A stretch of DNA of 64,000 nucleotides from Sulfitobacter sp. SK012 (GTDB lineage Bacteria; Pseudomonadota; Alphaproteobacteria; Rhodobacterales; Rhodobacteraceae). Below are positions 9,042 through 17,006 of this stretch, piece by piece; position 1 is the stretch's first letter; each line of letters opens with the position of its first letter. A program made the translations under genes and the position numbers. The notes below the pieces were generated by a model. The model ran no database searches, had not been told where the DNA came from, and saw only the letters and a program-made list of their open reading frames with translations. Location: contig NZ_CP025804.1 of NCBI RefSeq assembly GCF_003352085.1, positions 2,418,001 through 2,482,000 on the forward strand. The letters run 5' to 3'.

Positions 9042-9055
9042 TGTAAGCGCTTGCA
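9042..9055. promoter_or_regulatory. LacI-type operator palindrome
   Basis: TGTAAGCGCTTGCA is a 14-base near-perfect palindrome with the central CG typical of LacI-family sites (one mismatched pair). It lies in the divergent gap between the LacI-type gene and the TRAP operon, 61 bases before the first start codon of the operon, a good position to block transcription. Confidence 0.7.
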
Positions 9056-9115
9056 AGAATCGAATTCAGGAGCTTATGGTGGGGAGCGGAACCCACGAAT
9101 CAAGGAGTGATCCAT

Positions 9116-9301
9116 ATGTTTCTTTTGGCATCTATCGTCGTGTTTGCGATCTATTTCACAAACGTAGCACTGGGCGCTTTCTTTCAAGCAGCGGTCTTAG
9201 GAGATGTAGGTGAGATGTTGGTTCTGCTTGCGGCAGCGGTCTTATTCGTCGTCGCAATTTTGCAAAAAGAAGCTGACCAAAAAGATAAAGATGGCAGCTG
9301 A
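9116..9301 (+). CDS. Small membrane protein leading the TRAP operon
   Basis: A 61-residue protein with two predicted membrane helices (LLASIVVFAIYFTNVALGAFF and MLVLLAAAVLFVVAILQ) and a charged tail (KEADQKDKDGS). The start at ATG 9116 is fixed by an AAGGAG eight bases upstream; an in-frame GTG at 9107 would overlap that ribosome site. It precedes the TRAP binding-protein gene by 22 bases and is thus co-transcribed. I do not recognise a named family. A helper of the TRAP transporter or of the membrane dehydrogenase is a guess from position only. Confidence 0.7.
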   Translation: MFLLASIVVFAIYFTNVALGAFFQAAVLGDVGEMLVLLAAAVLFVVAILQKEADQKDKDGS

Positions 9302-9323
9302 AGGTCTACCGGGAGGAAACGAA

Positions 9324-10472
9324 ATGACTGACGAACGCAAGGAGCTGGCATCCGCCGAGCGCCGCAATTTTCTAAAACTGACCGCGACAGGCGGCTTTAC
9401 GGCTGCCATGGTTGCGGGCGCGAGCGGAATGCTCTGGTCTACTGAGGCCGCTGCTCAAACTGCTAACGAAGAACGCGACCGTGAAAAGGCCGCTGAGCAT
9501 GTTATGACAATTGCTACAGCCTACGTCTTGGGTGCGTCGCGCAGCTATCCAATCATGCAGTTGGACCTGAAAGAGAACATCCAGAACGCAACCAACGGCA
9601 AAGTCTACGTCAAGCTCGCCCCCGGTGGGCAGCTCGGTGCAGGCGGCAATCTGGTTCAAAAGGTTCAGGGCGGCACAATCCAAGCGGCACAGCATTCTGT
9701 TTCGAACTTTGCGCCTTTCGCTTCCACCGTTGACCTGATCAACATGCCTTATCTTTGTGGTTCCAACCAACGTTTCACCAACTTGGTGACGTCGGATTAC
9801 TGGGACACCGAAGTACACCCCAAGGTCGAAGCGGCCGGGTTTAAGGCGCTGTTTTACGTCAACATCGACCCACGGGTTGTTGCGGTTCGTAAAGGCGGCA
9901 ATGGTGCCGTACTTGCGCCGGATGACCTCGCAGGCGTTAAGTTCCGCGTTCCGGGCTCAAAGATGCTGCAGCAATACTACCGTATGGTTGGTGCAAACCC
10001 GACGCCTGTTGCATGGGGTGAAACACCTTCTGCGATCAAGCAGGGTGTTGCAGACGCACTCGATCCATCCGTTGGCGCGCTTTATGTCTTTGGTTTCAAA
10101 GACATCCTAAGCCACGTTACGTTCACGCAAGCCGTTCCAGACAGCCAAGTTTACTCATGTAACTTGGAGTGGTTCAATTCTATGCCTGCCGACATACAGG
10201 AAGGCATCATGTGGGGCGCAGAAATGACGGCGCACCAGAACCTGTCCAAAGTGCCATCGGCACGGGCCTACGCAATGGCCGAACTGTCCAAAGCCGGCGT
10301 TGAGTTCCACTCTCTGAGTGAAGATCAGCTGAACGTTTGGAAAGAAGCCGGCGGCTATCAGCGCACCGAGTGGGATAGCTTCAAGGTCGAACTTGCTGGT
10401 TCCATGGACGCCTTCAACAAGCTCGAAGAAGCTGCGAGCACGCAAGGCAAATACTTCGTCCACGACGCCTAA
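9324..10472 (+). CDS. TRAP transporter substrate-binding protein (DctP-type), sulfonate
   Basis: A 382-residue periplasmic binding protein. GGGAGGAAAC precedes ATG 9324. The N-terminus carries a twin-arginine-like signal (ERRNFLKLTATGG) followed by a hydrophobic stretch and AAAQTA cleavage site, suggesting Tat export. DctP features are visible: ASRSYPIMQLDLKENI, the PGGQLGAGG segment, a DLAGVKFRVPGSKM block containing the conserved Arg that contacts acidic substrates, and PSAIKQGVADALDPS. The neighbours (HpsN-like, ComDE) suggest that the ligand is a C3 sulfonate such as DHPS. It is separated from the membrane subunits by a hairpin that would allow its overproduction. Confidence 0.9.
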   Translation: MTDERKELASAERRNFLKLTATGGFTAAMVAGASGMLWSTEAAAQTANEERDREKAAEHVMTIATAYVLGASRSYPIMQLDLKENIQNATNGKVYVKLAPGGQLGAGGNLVQKVQGGTIQAAQHSVSNFAPFASTVDLINMPYLCGSNQRFTNLVTSDYWDTEVHPKVEAAGFKALFYVNIDPRVVAVRKGGNGAVLAPDDLAGVKFRVPGSKMLQQYYRMVGANPTPVAWGETPSAIKQGVADALDPSVGALYVFGFKDILSHVTFTQAVPDSQVYSCNLEWFNSMPADIQEGIMWGAEMTAHQNLSKVPSARAYAMAELSKAGVEFHSLSEDQLNVWKEAGGYQRTEWDSFKVELAGSMDAFNKLEEAASTQGKYFVHDA

Positions 10473-10478
10473 AGACAA

Positions 10479-10516
10479 GCGGGCACCCGACGTGGTGCCC
10501 GCGGTTTTTCTTTTTT
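10479..10516 (+). terminator. Rho-independent terminator/attenuator after the binding protein
   Basis: GCGGGCACC, a six-base loop, then GGTGCCCGC (10479-10502) form a nine-pair GC-rich stem followed by GGTTTTTCTTTTTT. It begins six bases after the binding-protein stop codon. It probably stops most transcripts there, so that the periplasmic protein is made in excess over the membrane subunits and enzymes. Confidence 0.88.
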
Positions 10517-10580
10517 GACAGAACTCCATCGTTTGCGCTCTTGAGCGAGGCGTTGGGCTGTCCAGATTTTGGGAAAAGAT

Positions 10581-11093
10581 ATGGGAATTTTGCGCCGAAT
10601 TGACCGCGATGCCGAGCTTTGGCTTCTGCTGGTATTTTATGTGATGCTCGTTGCGACCATGGCTGTCGAAGTCCTGCGCAGAGAGCTTTTCTCCTACTCA
10701 TCGATCTGGGGTGAGGAGATTGTGCGATATGCCTTTATCTACCTCGCGTGGATTGGTGCTGCTGCTGCTGTCAAAGAACGCGCGCACATCCGGATCGACG
10801 TCGTCATGCATTATCTGTCCCCACGCCCGAAGGCGCTGCTTTATATCTTCGGCGATCTGGTCATGTTCATTGTCGCTATCATCGCGCTCTATTGGTCTCT
10901 TGAGACAGTCCATATCTCGGCCAAGTTTGGATCTGTAACCGACGGTTTGCGGATATCAAAAGTGTGGTTCCTCATGTCCGTTCCCCTTGGTTTTGCGTTG
11001 ATCATCTGGCGCTTGCTGCAATCTTTTAGACGCGATTTGCGCAGCCTGAAGGACGGTACACCCGTCTATCAGGGCGACACGCTGTTTGATTAA
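10581..11093 (+). CDS. TRAP transporter small membrane subunit (DctQ-type)
   Basis: A 170-residue inner-membrane protein with four hydrophobic segments, the usual topology of DctQ. Family features include the WGEEIVRYAFIYLAWIGAA segment and the following RAHIRIDV. ATG 10581 is preferred over a TTG at 10569. Together with the large subunit directly downstream it uses a sodium gradient to import the ligand delivered by the binding protein. Confidence 0.9.
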   Translation: MGILRRIDRDAELWLLLVFYVMLVATMAVEVLRRELFSYSSIWGEEIVRYAFIYLAWIGAAAAVKERAHIRIDVVMHYLSPRPKALLYIFGDLVMFIVAIIALYWSLETVHISAKFGSVTDGLRISKVWFLMSVPLGFALIIWRLLQSFRRDLRSLKDGTPVYQGDTLFD

Positions 11094-11104
11094 GGAGATA
11101 CGAC

Positions 11105-12433
11105 ATGCTTTGGAATACAGTTAATCAAACGGTCGAACTCGGTTGGGATTTCTACCTGCCGGTCCTCCTTTTTGTCGCAATGATCGGGCTTGCTGTCCCG
11201 GTCTGGGCAGCCATTGGATCCACTGCGATCTTGATGCTATGGATGTCTGGCGACCTGCCGCTAAGCCTTGTGGGTGAAAGCCTGTTCTCGGGCATTGATG
11301 CCTTCGCGCTGACGGCCGTGCCGCTCTTTATCTTAACGGGCGACGTCCTGGTGCGCACCGGACTTAGTCGAAAATTCCTCGATGTGGCTGAGGCGCTGAC
11401 CAACTTTGCCAAAGGTGGTTTTGGGTCTGCCACGGTTTTGGTTTGCGGAATGTTTGCGGCCATATCGGGGTCTGACGCGGCGGGTGCTGCTGCTGTGGGT
11501 CGCATGACAATCGCGCGGTTGGTTGAGGCTGGTTATCCCCGTCCATATGCCTGCGCACTTGTGGCGGCTGGGGCCTGTACTGGTATCCTGATCCCACCAT
11601 CAATTGCCTATATCATCATCGGCCTTGTGCTGGGTATATCTGCATCCACGCTGTTCCTAGCAGCCTTGATCCCCGGTCTTGCAATCTTGTTTGCGATCCT
11701 GATCACCAACCTGATCGTTAACCGCATTCATGGGTATGAAGGTGGCGGCAACATGAGCTTTAGCGAATGGTCCGGAAATCTTGGCCGCAGCCTGAAGTCT
11801 GGCTGGTATGCGTTTATCGTGCCTGGCATCATCTTCTACGGTATCTTCTCAGGCCGTCTGACCCCAACAGAAGCCGGTGCGACAGCGGTTGTTGTTACCA
11901 TCTTGATGGGTTTCATCATGGGCACGCTAAAGCTGGCTGATTTCCCTGCCATGCTTCTAAGTTCTGCCAAAGTGAACGGTGTTATCTTGCCGATTATCGC
12001 CTTTTCGGCCCCCTTGGCCGAAGCACTTGCAATCATGGGCGTACCGCAAGGTTTTGTGACATCGATCACGAGCATTACGAATGAGCCATGGCTGTTGATC
12101 CTGCTGATGATCGGTATTTTGATTGCAGCAGGCTGCGTGATGGAAACGACACCCAACATCGTTATCCTTGCGCCGATCCTCATGCCGCTGGCCGACAACA
12201 TTGGTATGAATGAAATTCAGTTCTGCATCATGATGATCACGGCACTTGGCGTGGGGTTCATTACACCACCTCTTGGGTTGAATTTGTTCGTCGTATCGGG
12301 GATTACGGGGGAGTCTATTTTAAAGATCGCTGCCCGAGCTGTCCCCTTTGTGTTGTGCATGTTCGTTGTGGTTCTCTTCATCGCTTATGTACCTGCAATT
12401 TCAACAACTTTCCTGCCCGATAGCTATAAATAG
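11105..12433 (+). CDS. TRAP transporter large membrane subunit (DctM-type)
   Basis: A 442-residue permease with about 12 membrane segments. AAGGAG lies upstream of ATG 11105. DctM signatures include the VGESLFSGIDAFALTAVPLFILTGDVL region, GSDAAGAAAVGRM, and the GILIPPSIAYIIIG and GFITPPLGLNLFVVSG segments typical of the ion-transporter superfamily. It is the transport channel of the TRAP system and lies 11 bases after the small subunit gene. Confidence 0.94.
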   Translation: MLWNTVNQTVELGWDFYLPVLLFVAMIGLAVPVWAAIGSTAILMLWMSGDLPLSLVGESLFSGIDAFALTAVPLFILTGDVLVRTGLSRKFLDVAEALTNFAKGGFGSATVLVCGMFAAISGSDAAGAAAVGRMTIARLVEAGYPRPYACALVAAGACTGILIPPSIAYIIIGLVLGISASTLFLAALIPGLAILFAILITNLIVNRIHGYEGGGNMSFSEWSGNLGRSLKSGWYAFIVPGIIFYGIFSGRLTPTEAGATAVVVTILMGFIMGTLKLADFPAMLLSSAKVNGVILPIIAFSAPLAEALAIMGVPQGFVTSITSITNEPWLLILLMIGILIAAGCVMETTPNIVILAPILMPLADNIGMNEIQFCIMMITALGVGFITPPLGLNLFVVSGITGESILKIAARAVPFVLCMFVVVLFIAYVPAISTTFLPDSYK

Positions 12434-12444
12434 GATCCCGACTA

Positions 12445-13752
12445 ATGACACGTGAGTATCTAAAAAACGCAACGCTGACTGCTGAGTCAGATGCATCCGA
12501 AACCCATGAGACGGTCAAAAAGATCCTGGCCGATATCGAAGCTGGGGGTGACGCCAAGGCGCTGGAATATGCAAAGAAGTTTGACCGTTACGAAGGCAAT
12601 GTAATGCTGACGCCCGAGGAAATTGAAGCCGCTTGCGCTTTGGTTCCCGAAAAGCTCAAGCAGGACATTCAGTTCGCCCAAGGTAACGTACAGCGCTTTG
12701 CCGAAGCACAAAAAGCCACTGTGTCAGATGTCGAGATTGAGATCGTGCCCGGTATGATCGCTGGCCAAAAAGCGATCCCCGTGGATGCGGCGGGCTGCTA
12801 TGTGCCCGGTGGGCGCTACAGTCACATTGCCTCGGCGATCATGACGGTAACCACGGCTAAGGTTGCTGGATGCCATCATATCACGGCATGTTCTCCGCCG
12901 CGTCCCGATGTTGGTGTGAACCCGGCGATTGTTTATGCGGCGCATATCTCTGGCGCAGACAAGATCATGGCTTTGGGCGGTGTTCAGGGCGTTGCTGCGA
13001 TGACATTTGGCCTCTTTGGACTGCCAAAGGCGAACATCCTTGTTGGTCCGGGTAATCAATTTGTGGCCGAAGCCAAGCGGATCTTGTTTGGCCGCGTTGG
13101 CATCGACATGATTGCGGGTCCAACTGACAGCTTGATCCTCGCCGACAAGAATGCAGACGCGCATATTGTGGCAACGGATTTGGTTTCGCAGGCTGAGCAT
13201 GGCTATAACTCTCCTGTTTGGCTGGTCACAGACGACCGTGCGCTGGCGGAAAAGGTGATGGAAATAGTACCGGGTTTGATCGACGATCTGCCGGATGTGA
13301 ACCGTGAAAACGCCTTCGCCGCGTGGCGCGATTATGCCGAAGTTATCTTGTGCAAAGATCGTGAAGACATGGCCGCTTGCTCAGATGAATATGCACCAGA
13401 GCATTTGACAGTTCAGGCCGGTGATTTGGATTGGTGGTTGGAGCGTTTGACTTGCTACGGCTCACTGTTCTTGGGTGAAGAAACCACCGTATCTTACGGC
13501 GACAAAGCGTCTGGTACCAATCACGTGCTGCCAACATCTGGCGCCGCCAGCTATACCGGTGGCCTGAGTGTGCATAAGTACATGAAGATCGTGACGTGGC
13601 AGCGTTCCACCCGCGATGGCTCCAAGTCGGTAGCTGAAGCAACGGCACGTATTTCACGTCTAGAAGGAATGGAAGGTCACGCGCGCGCTGCGGATGTGCG
13701 TTTGGCAAAATACTTCCCCGGTGAAAACTTTGACTTGTCCGCCAATGGCTAA
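12445..13752 (+). CDS. hpsN: HpsN-like sulfopropanediol (DHPS) dehydrogenase, histidinol-dehydrogenase fold
   Basis: A 435-residue zinc-dependent, NAD-linked dehydrogenase of the HisD superfamily. HisD motifs are present: AGCYVPGGRY, NPAIVYAAHISGAD, GPGNQFVAEAKR, SQAEHGYNSP with the catalytic region, and DEYAPEHL. In this genomic setting (TRAP transporter, ComDE and no other his genes) it fits HpsN, which oxidises (R)-DHPS in two steps to sulfolactate. True histidine-biosynthesis HisD is normally a separate gene in a his locus. The assignment is by fold plus context; the substrate is inferred. The last eight bases overlap the next gene. Confidence 0.82.
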   Translation: MTREYLKNATLTAESDASETHETVKKILADIEAGGDAKALEYAKKFDRYEGNVMLTPEEIEAACALVPEKLKQDIQFAQGNVQRFAEAQKATVSDVEIEIVPGMIAGQKAIPVDAAGCYVPGGRYSHIASAIMTVTTAKVAGCHHITACSPPRPDVGVNPAIVYAAHISGADKIMALGGVQGVAAMTFGLFGLPKANILVGPGNQFVAEAKRILFGRVGIDMIAGPTDSLILADKNADAHIVATDLVSQAEHGYNSPVWLVTDDRALAEKVMEIVPGLIDDLPDVNRENAFAAWRDYAEVILCKDREDMAACSDEYAPEHLTVQAGDLDWWLERLTCYGSLFLGEETTVSYGDKASGTNHVLPTSGAASYTGGLSVHKYMKIVTWQRSTRDGSKSVAEATARISRLEGMEGHARAADVRLAKYFPGENFDLSANG

Positions 13753-14506
13753 TGCGGCGTCACTCTTTGATCTGACAGGGCGCGTTGCGTGTGTAACCGG
13801 GGCCAGTTCTGGCCTTGGCCGCCGCGCGGCCGTTGCTTTGGCCGCGGCGGGTGCTCAAGTTGTTGGCGTTGCGCGCCGTGCAGATGCATTGCAAGAATTG
13901 CGCGATGAGATTGGCGACGCCTGCGCTGTTGTCGCCGCTGACGTCGCGGACAGATCAGGCATCCCTGCCCTGCGCGATGCGGTCACCGCCCCGTTTGGTG
14001 CCCCTGACATCATCGTCCATGCCGCGGGTATCAACACCCGCGAGGCTGCGGATGATGTCACAGAAAACGGCTGGGACCAGACCATTGCGCTCAACCTGTC
14101 GGCACCGTTTTTCCTGACACAGGCTTTGGTCCCTGCAATGCGCGCCAAAGGCTGGGGACGGATCGTAAATTTTGCGTCCCTGCAGACAACTCGGGCGTTT
14201 CCTGGCGGCATCGCATACGGAGCAACCAAGGCCGGGATCGCGCAATTAACACGCGCAATGGCCGAAAGCTGGTCGGCTGATGGGATTACAGCCAACGCCA
14301 TCGGCCCTGGGTTTTTCCCGACCGAACTGACACAGGCGGTATTTTCTGACCCTGACCGCGCCGCGCGCAATGCCGAACAGACCTGTGCCGGCCGCAACGG
14401 ACGGCTTGAAGATATGGACGGACCCTTGGTCTTTTTATGCTCAGATGCTTCGTCCTTTGTCACAGGTCAGGTTTTGATGGTTGATGGGGGGTACACAGCG
14501 AAATGA
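13745..14506 (+). CDS. Short-chain dehydrogenase/reductase in the sulfonate operon
   Basis: A 253-residue NAD(P)-dependent SDR with the Rossmann motif TGASSGLGRR near the N-terminus, HAAG after the third strand, and the catalytic Ser (NFASLQT), Tyr (AYGATK, YxxxK) set. ATG 13745 lies within the end of the HpsN-like gene. DHPS operons in other bacteria carry extra dehydrogenases that interconvert the two DHPS enantiomers through the ketone; this SDR and the next gene are candidates for that. That assignment is inferred from position, not from specific residues. Confidence 0.82.
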   Translation: MANAASLFDLTGRVACVTGASSGLGRRAAVALAAAGAQVVGVARRADALQELRDEIGDACAVVAADVADRSGIPALRDAVTAPFGAPDIIVHAAGINTREAADDVTENGWDQTIALNLSAPFFLTQALVPAMRAKGWGRIVNFASLQTTRAFPGGIAYGATKAGIAQLTRAMAESWSADGITANAIGPGFFPTELTQAVFSDPDRAARNAEQTCAGRNGRLEDMDGPLVFLCSDASSFVTGQVLMVDGGYTAK

Positions 14507-15483
14507 AAGCTCTTGTTTATGACGGCGTTGAAACGCTTGGTTTCCGCGATGTCCCTGATCCACAGCCCCGAGACGGCGAGCACCTTATCCGCGTCGAAGC
14601 CGTTGGAATTTGCGGGTCGGACATGCATGCCTATCTGGGCCATGATGTGCGTCGCCCTGCCCCGCTGATCCTTGGACATGAGGCTGCTGGTGTTATCGTT
14701 GGTGGCCCGCGCGATGGGGCACGCGTCACGGTCAACCCGCTGGTGACCTGCGGAACATGCGCTGCGTGCACATCGGGGCGCGAAAACCTATGCCCCACGC
14801 GGCAGATTATATCGATGCAGCCGCGCGAGGGGGCTTTTGCCCAGTTCGTGACGATGCCGGATCAAAACCTTGTTGAGGTGCCAGCCGCAGTGTCTTTGGA
14901 CAAGGCCGCACTTGCTGAACCGCTTGCTGTAAGTTGGCATACGGTCCGCTTGGGCCTGCAAGCGCTGCACCCAAGCGTTGAGCCGCGTGCGCTGGTCATT
15001 GGCGGCGGTGCTATCGGTCTGGCCGCGGCTCTTGCCTTGCGTGCAATGGGCACACAAGACGTCACCATTGTAGAACCAAACGCCGCGCGGCGGGCATTTT
15101 TGCAAGACACCTGTGACCAACAGGTCGTCTCTGAGGCGGAAGGCCTGTTCCCGATTGTGATTGATGCGGTTGGCTACTCTGCCACGCGGGCAACTGCCTC
15201 CGCCCTCGTGCAAAGCGGCGGGGTCATGGCCCATGTTGGTTTGGGCGAGGATACAGGCGGTCTGGATATCCGGCGCATGACCTTGCAAGAAGTGACGTTT
15301 ATCGGCACCTACACCTACACAGCCCAAGACTTCCGCGATACGGCGCAGGCCATATTTGACGGACGGCTTGGTCCGCTGAATTGGACACAGACACGTAGCC
15401 TCTCCGAAGGCGGGTCTGCTTTTGCGGATTTGCGGCGCGGCGCTGTCTCTGAACCAAAAATCATACTGACCCCTTGGCCTTAG
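14503..15483 (+). CDS. Zinc-dependent alcohol dehydrogenase (MDR family)
   Basis: A 326-residue medium-chain dehydrogenase. Catalytic zinc ligands are recognisable in GICGSDMHAYLGH and GHEAAGV. The structural zinc loop keeps four cysteines (CGTCAACTSGRENLC). A Rossmann motif (VIGGGAIGLAAALAL) binds the cofactor. It overlaps the SDR by four bases (ATGA), so the two are probably coupled. A plausible job is oxidation of a hydroxyl on DHPS or its enantiomer; no substrate can be read directly. Confidence 0.85.
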   Translation: MKALVYDGVETLGFRDVPDPQPRDGEHLIRVEAVGICGSDMHAYLGHDVRRPAPLILGHEAAGVIVGGPRDGARVTVNPLVTCGTCAACTSGRENLCPTRQIISMQPREGAFAQFVTMPDQNLVEVPAAVSLDKAALAEPLAVSWHTVRLGLQALHPSVEPRALVIGGGAIGLAAALALRAMGTQDVTIVEPNAARRAFLQDTCDQQVVSEAEGLFPIVIDAVGYSATRATASALVQSGGVMAHVGLGEDTGGLDIRRMTLQEVTFIGTYTYTAQDFRDTAQAIFDGRLGPLNWTQTRSLSEGGSAFADLRRGAVSEPKIILTPWP

Positions 15484-15498
15484 ATTAGGACCCTACCA

Positions 15499-15912
15499 AT
15501 GTATAAAAAAATCGTTGTTACCATGGCTCTGGATCACGGAATTTCGCCCGAAACGCTGGCGATTGCCGAGGCGTTGCGCGCAGACGGCGGCGAAATCATC
15601 GGATTGCACGTCTATGAGACCCCTCAGGGTTCAGTCAGCGCCTATTTGGATGCCGACGTCGTGCAGGCGGGTTACGACAAAGCCCAAGCAGATTTGCAGG
15701 CAAAGGTTGACGGCACGGCGAATGTGACAGCCGTTCTGATCAAGGGCCACTCTGCGCGCGGCATCATCGATTATGCTGATGCCAACGATGTCGATTGCAT
15801 CGTGATCGGTTCGCACAAACCAGGGCGCGGGCGTTTCTTGCTCGGCTCTACAGCGGCGCGCGTTGTGCGCCACGCCTCTTGCGCGGTGCATGTGCGCCGC
15901 AGCATCGATTAA
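15499..15912 (+). CDS. Universal stress protein (UspA family)
   Basis: A 137-residue cytosolic protein with the Usp fold: a hydrophobic strand at the start (YKKIVVTMALD), then the ATP-binding signature at the C-terminal side (VIGSHKPGRGRFLLGSTAARVVRHASCAVHV), matching G-x2-G-x9-GS. Usp genes are often found inside transporter operons of the TRAP type. It sits between the dehydrogenases and ComDE, 15 bases after the previous gene. Confidence 0.9.
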   Translation: MYKKIVVTMALDHGISPETLAIAEALRADGGEIIGLHVYETPQGSVSAYLDADVVQAGYDKAQADLQAKVDGTANVTAVLIKGHSARGIIDYADANDVDCIVIGSHKPGRGRFLLGSTAARVVRHASCAVHVRRSID

Positions 15913-15948
15913 TCTTACAACTAGCACCTCCGGAAAGGCCCAACTCCC

Positions 15949-16455
15949 ATGAATATCGACAAGAAGATCGCAGATGATCTGATTGCGAATGACGTCTCAT
16001 TTGTGACAACCGTGCCCTGCAAACAGCTGGCCGGCGTCATCGAAGAAGTCGAAGCGCGCAAAGAGATTTTCCACATTCCATCCAACAACGAAAACGAAGG
16101 TATGGGCCTGTGCGCTGGTGCGTTCATGGGTGGCAAGCGCCCGATGATCATCATGCAAAACACCGCCATCGGTGTCACGATCAACACGCTGGCGACGTTG
16201 ACCCAGTTCTACCGCATGCCGTTGCCGATGCTGATTTCGTATCGCGGTGAGCTGCGCGAGCCTGTGGCCTGTCAGGTTGAAATGGCGGTTCACACCAAGG
16301 CTCTCTTGGCGCAGCTGAACATCCCAACGTACCATTTCCATTGGCAAAAAGACGTCGAGGAATTCGATAACATCTTGAAATACACTTTCATGTGCAACAA
16401 GCCGGTCGCGATCCTGACCGATGCCAACTTCTGGGGAGGCTACGGAGACCAATGA
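15949..16455 (+). CDS. comD: Sulfopyruvate decarboxylase, alpha subunit
   Basis: A 168-residue protein matching the N-terminal (Pyr) half of TPP decarboxylases, split as in ComD. SNNENEGMGLCAGAFMGG contains the catalytic Glu of the pyrimidine-binding domain. With ComE it decarboxylates 3-sulfopyruvate to sulfoacetaldehyde. An alternative would be phosphonopyruvate decarboxylase, but the split subunits and the sulfonate context favour ComDE. The stop overlaps comE by four bases. Confidence 0.85.
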   Translation: MNIDKKIADDLIANDVSFVTTVPCKQLAGVIEEVEARKEIFHIPSNNENEGMGLCAGAFMGGKRPMIIMQNTAIGVTINTLATLTQFYRMPLPMLISYRGELREPVACQVEMAVHTKALLAQLNIPTYHFHWQKDVEEFDNILKYTFMCNKPVAILTDANFWGGYGDQ

Positions 16456-17006
16456 TCCGTTCAGAAATCCTGCGCGACATCGCGCCAATCATCCGTGACC
16501 ACCTGGTCGTTTGTAACATCGGTCTGCCAAGCCAAGAGCTGCATATGATCGACGACCAACCCACCAACTTTTACATGTTGGGCACCATGGGTCTGTCATC
16601 CTCCATCGGCCTGGGCCTGGCATTGGCACAAGACAAAACCGTCATCTCTATTGATGGCGACGGATCTGTCCTGACCAACCTTGGCACGCTGCCTACAATC
16701 GCCAACAACGTGGCAGACAACTATGTTCTGTTGATCATCGATAACGGCTCTTATGGCTCAACCGGCGATCAACCGACCTATGCGGGCATGAAAACCTCGC
16801 TGACGGCAGTTGCAAAGGCGTGTGGCTGCGAGAATGTGATCGAGGTTCAAGACAAAGACCTTGGCCCCGTTCTGCAATCGGCCATCGACGGCAAGAAGAT
16901 GACCGTGATCGTATGTAAATGCGACAGCGGCAATATCAAGCTGCCGGTGATCACCATGGATCCTGTGGTCATTCGTGATCGGTTCATGACCTCCGTCGCG
17001 GGGTGA
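16452..17006 (+). CDS. comE: Sulfopyruvate decarboxylase, beta subunit
   Basis: A 184-residue TPP-binding (PP) half-domain. The diphosphate/Mg motif GDGSVLTNLGTL followed by LLIIDNGSYGSTG (GDG-x~27-N) is intact, and the length matches ComE. The start ATG 16452 overlaps comD (ATGA), ensuring equal subunit synthesis. It provides the cofactor-anchoring half of the sulfopyruvate decarboxylase. The product sulfoacetaldehyde would need Xsc (sulfoacetaldehyde acetyltransferase), not found in this window. Confidence 0.86.
   Translation: MIRSEILRDIAPIIRDHLVVCNIGLPSQELHMIDDQPTNFYMLGTMGLSSSIGLGLALAQDKTVISIDGDGSVLTNLGTLPTIANNVADNYVLLIIDNGSYGSTGDQPTYAGMKTSLTAVAKACGCENVIEVQDKDLGPVLQSAIDGKKMTVIVCKCDSGNIKLPVITMDPVVIRDRFMTSVAG

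Noticed and set aside
12445..13752. Histidine biosynthesis HisD
   Set aside because: No other his genes nearby; the sulfonate-pathway context and TRAP transporter fit HpsN better, although the fold alone cannot exclude HisD.
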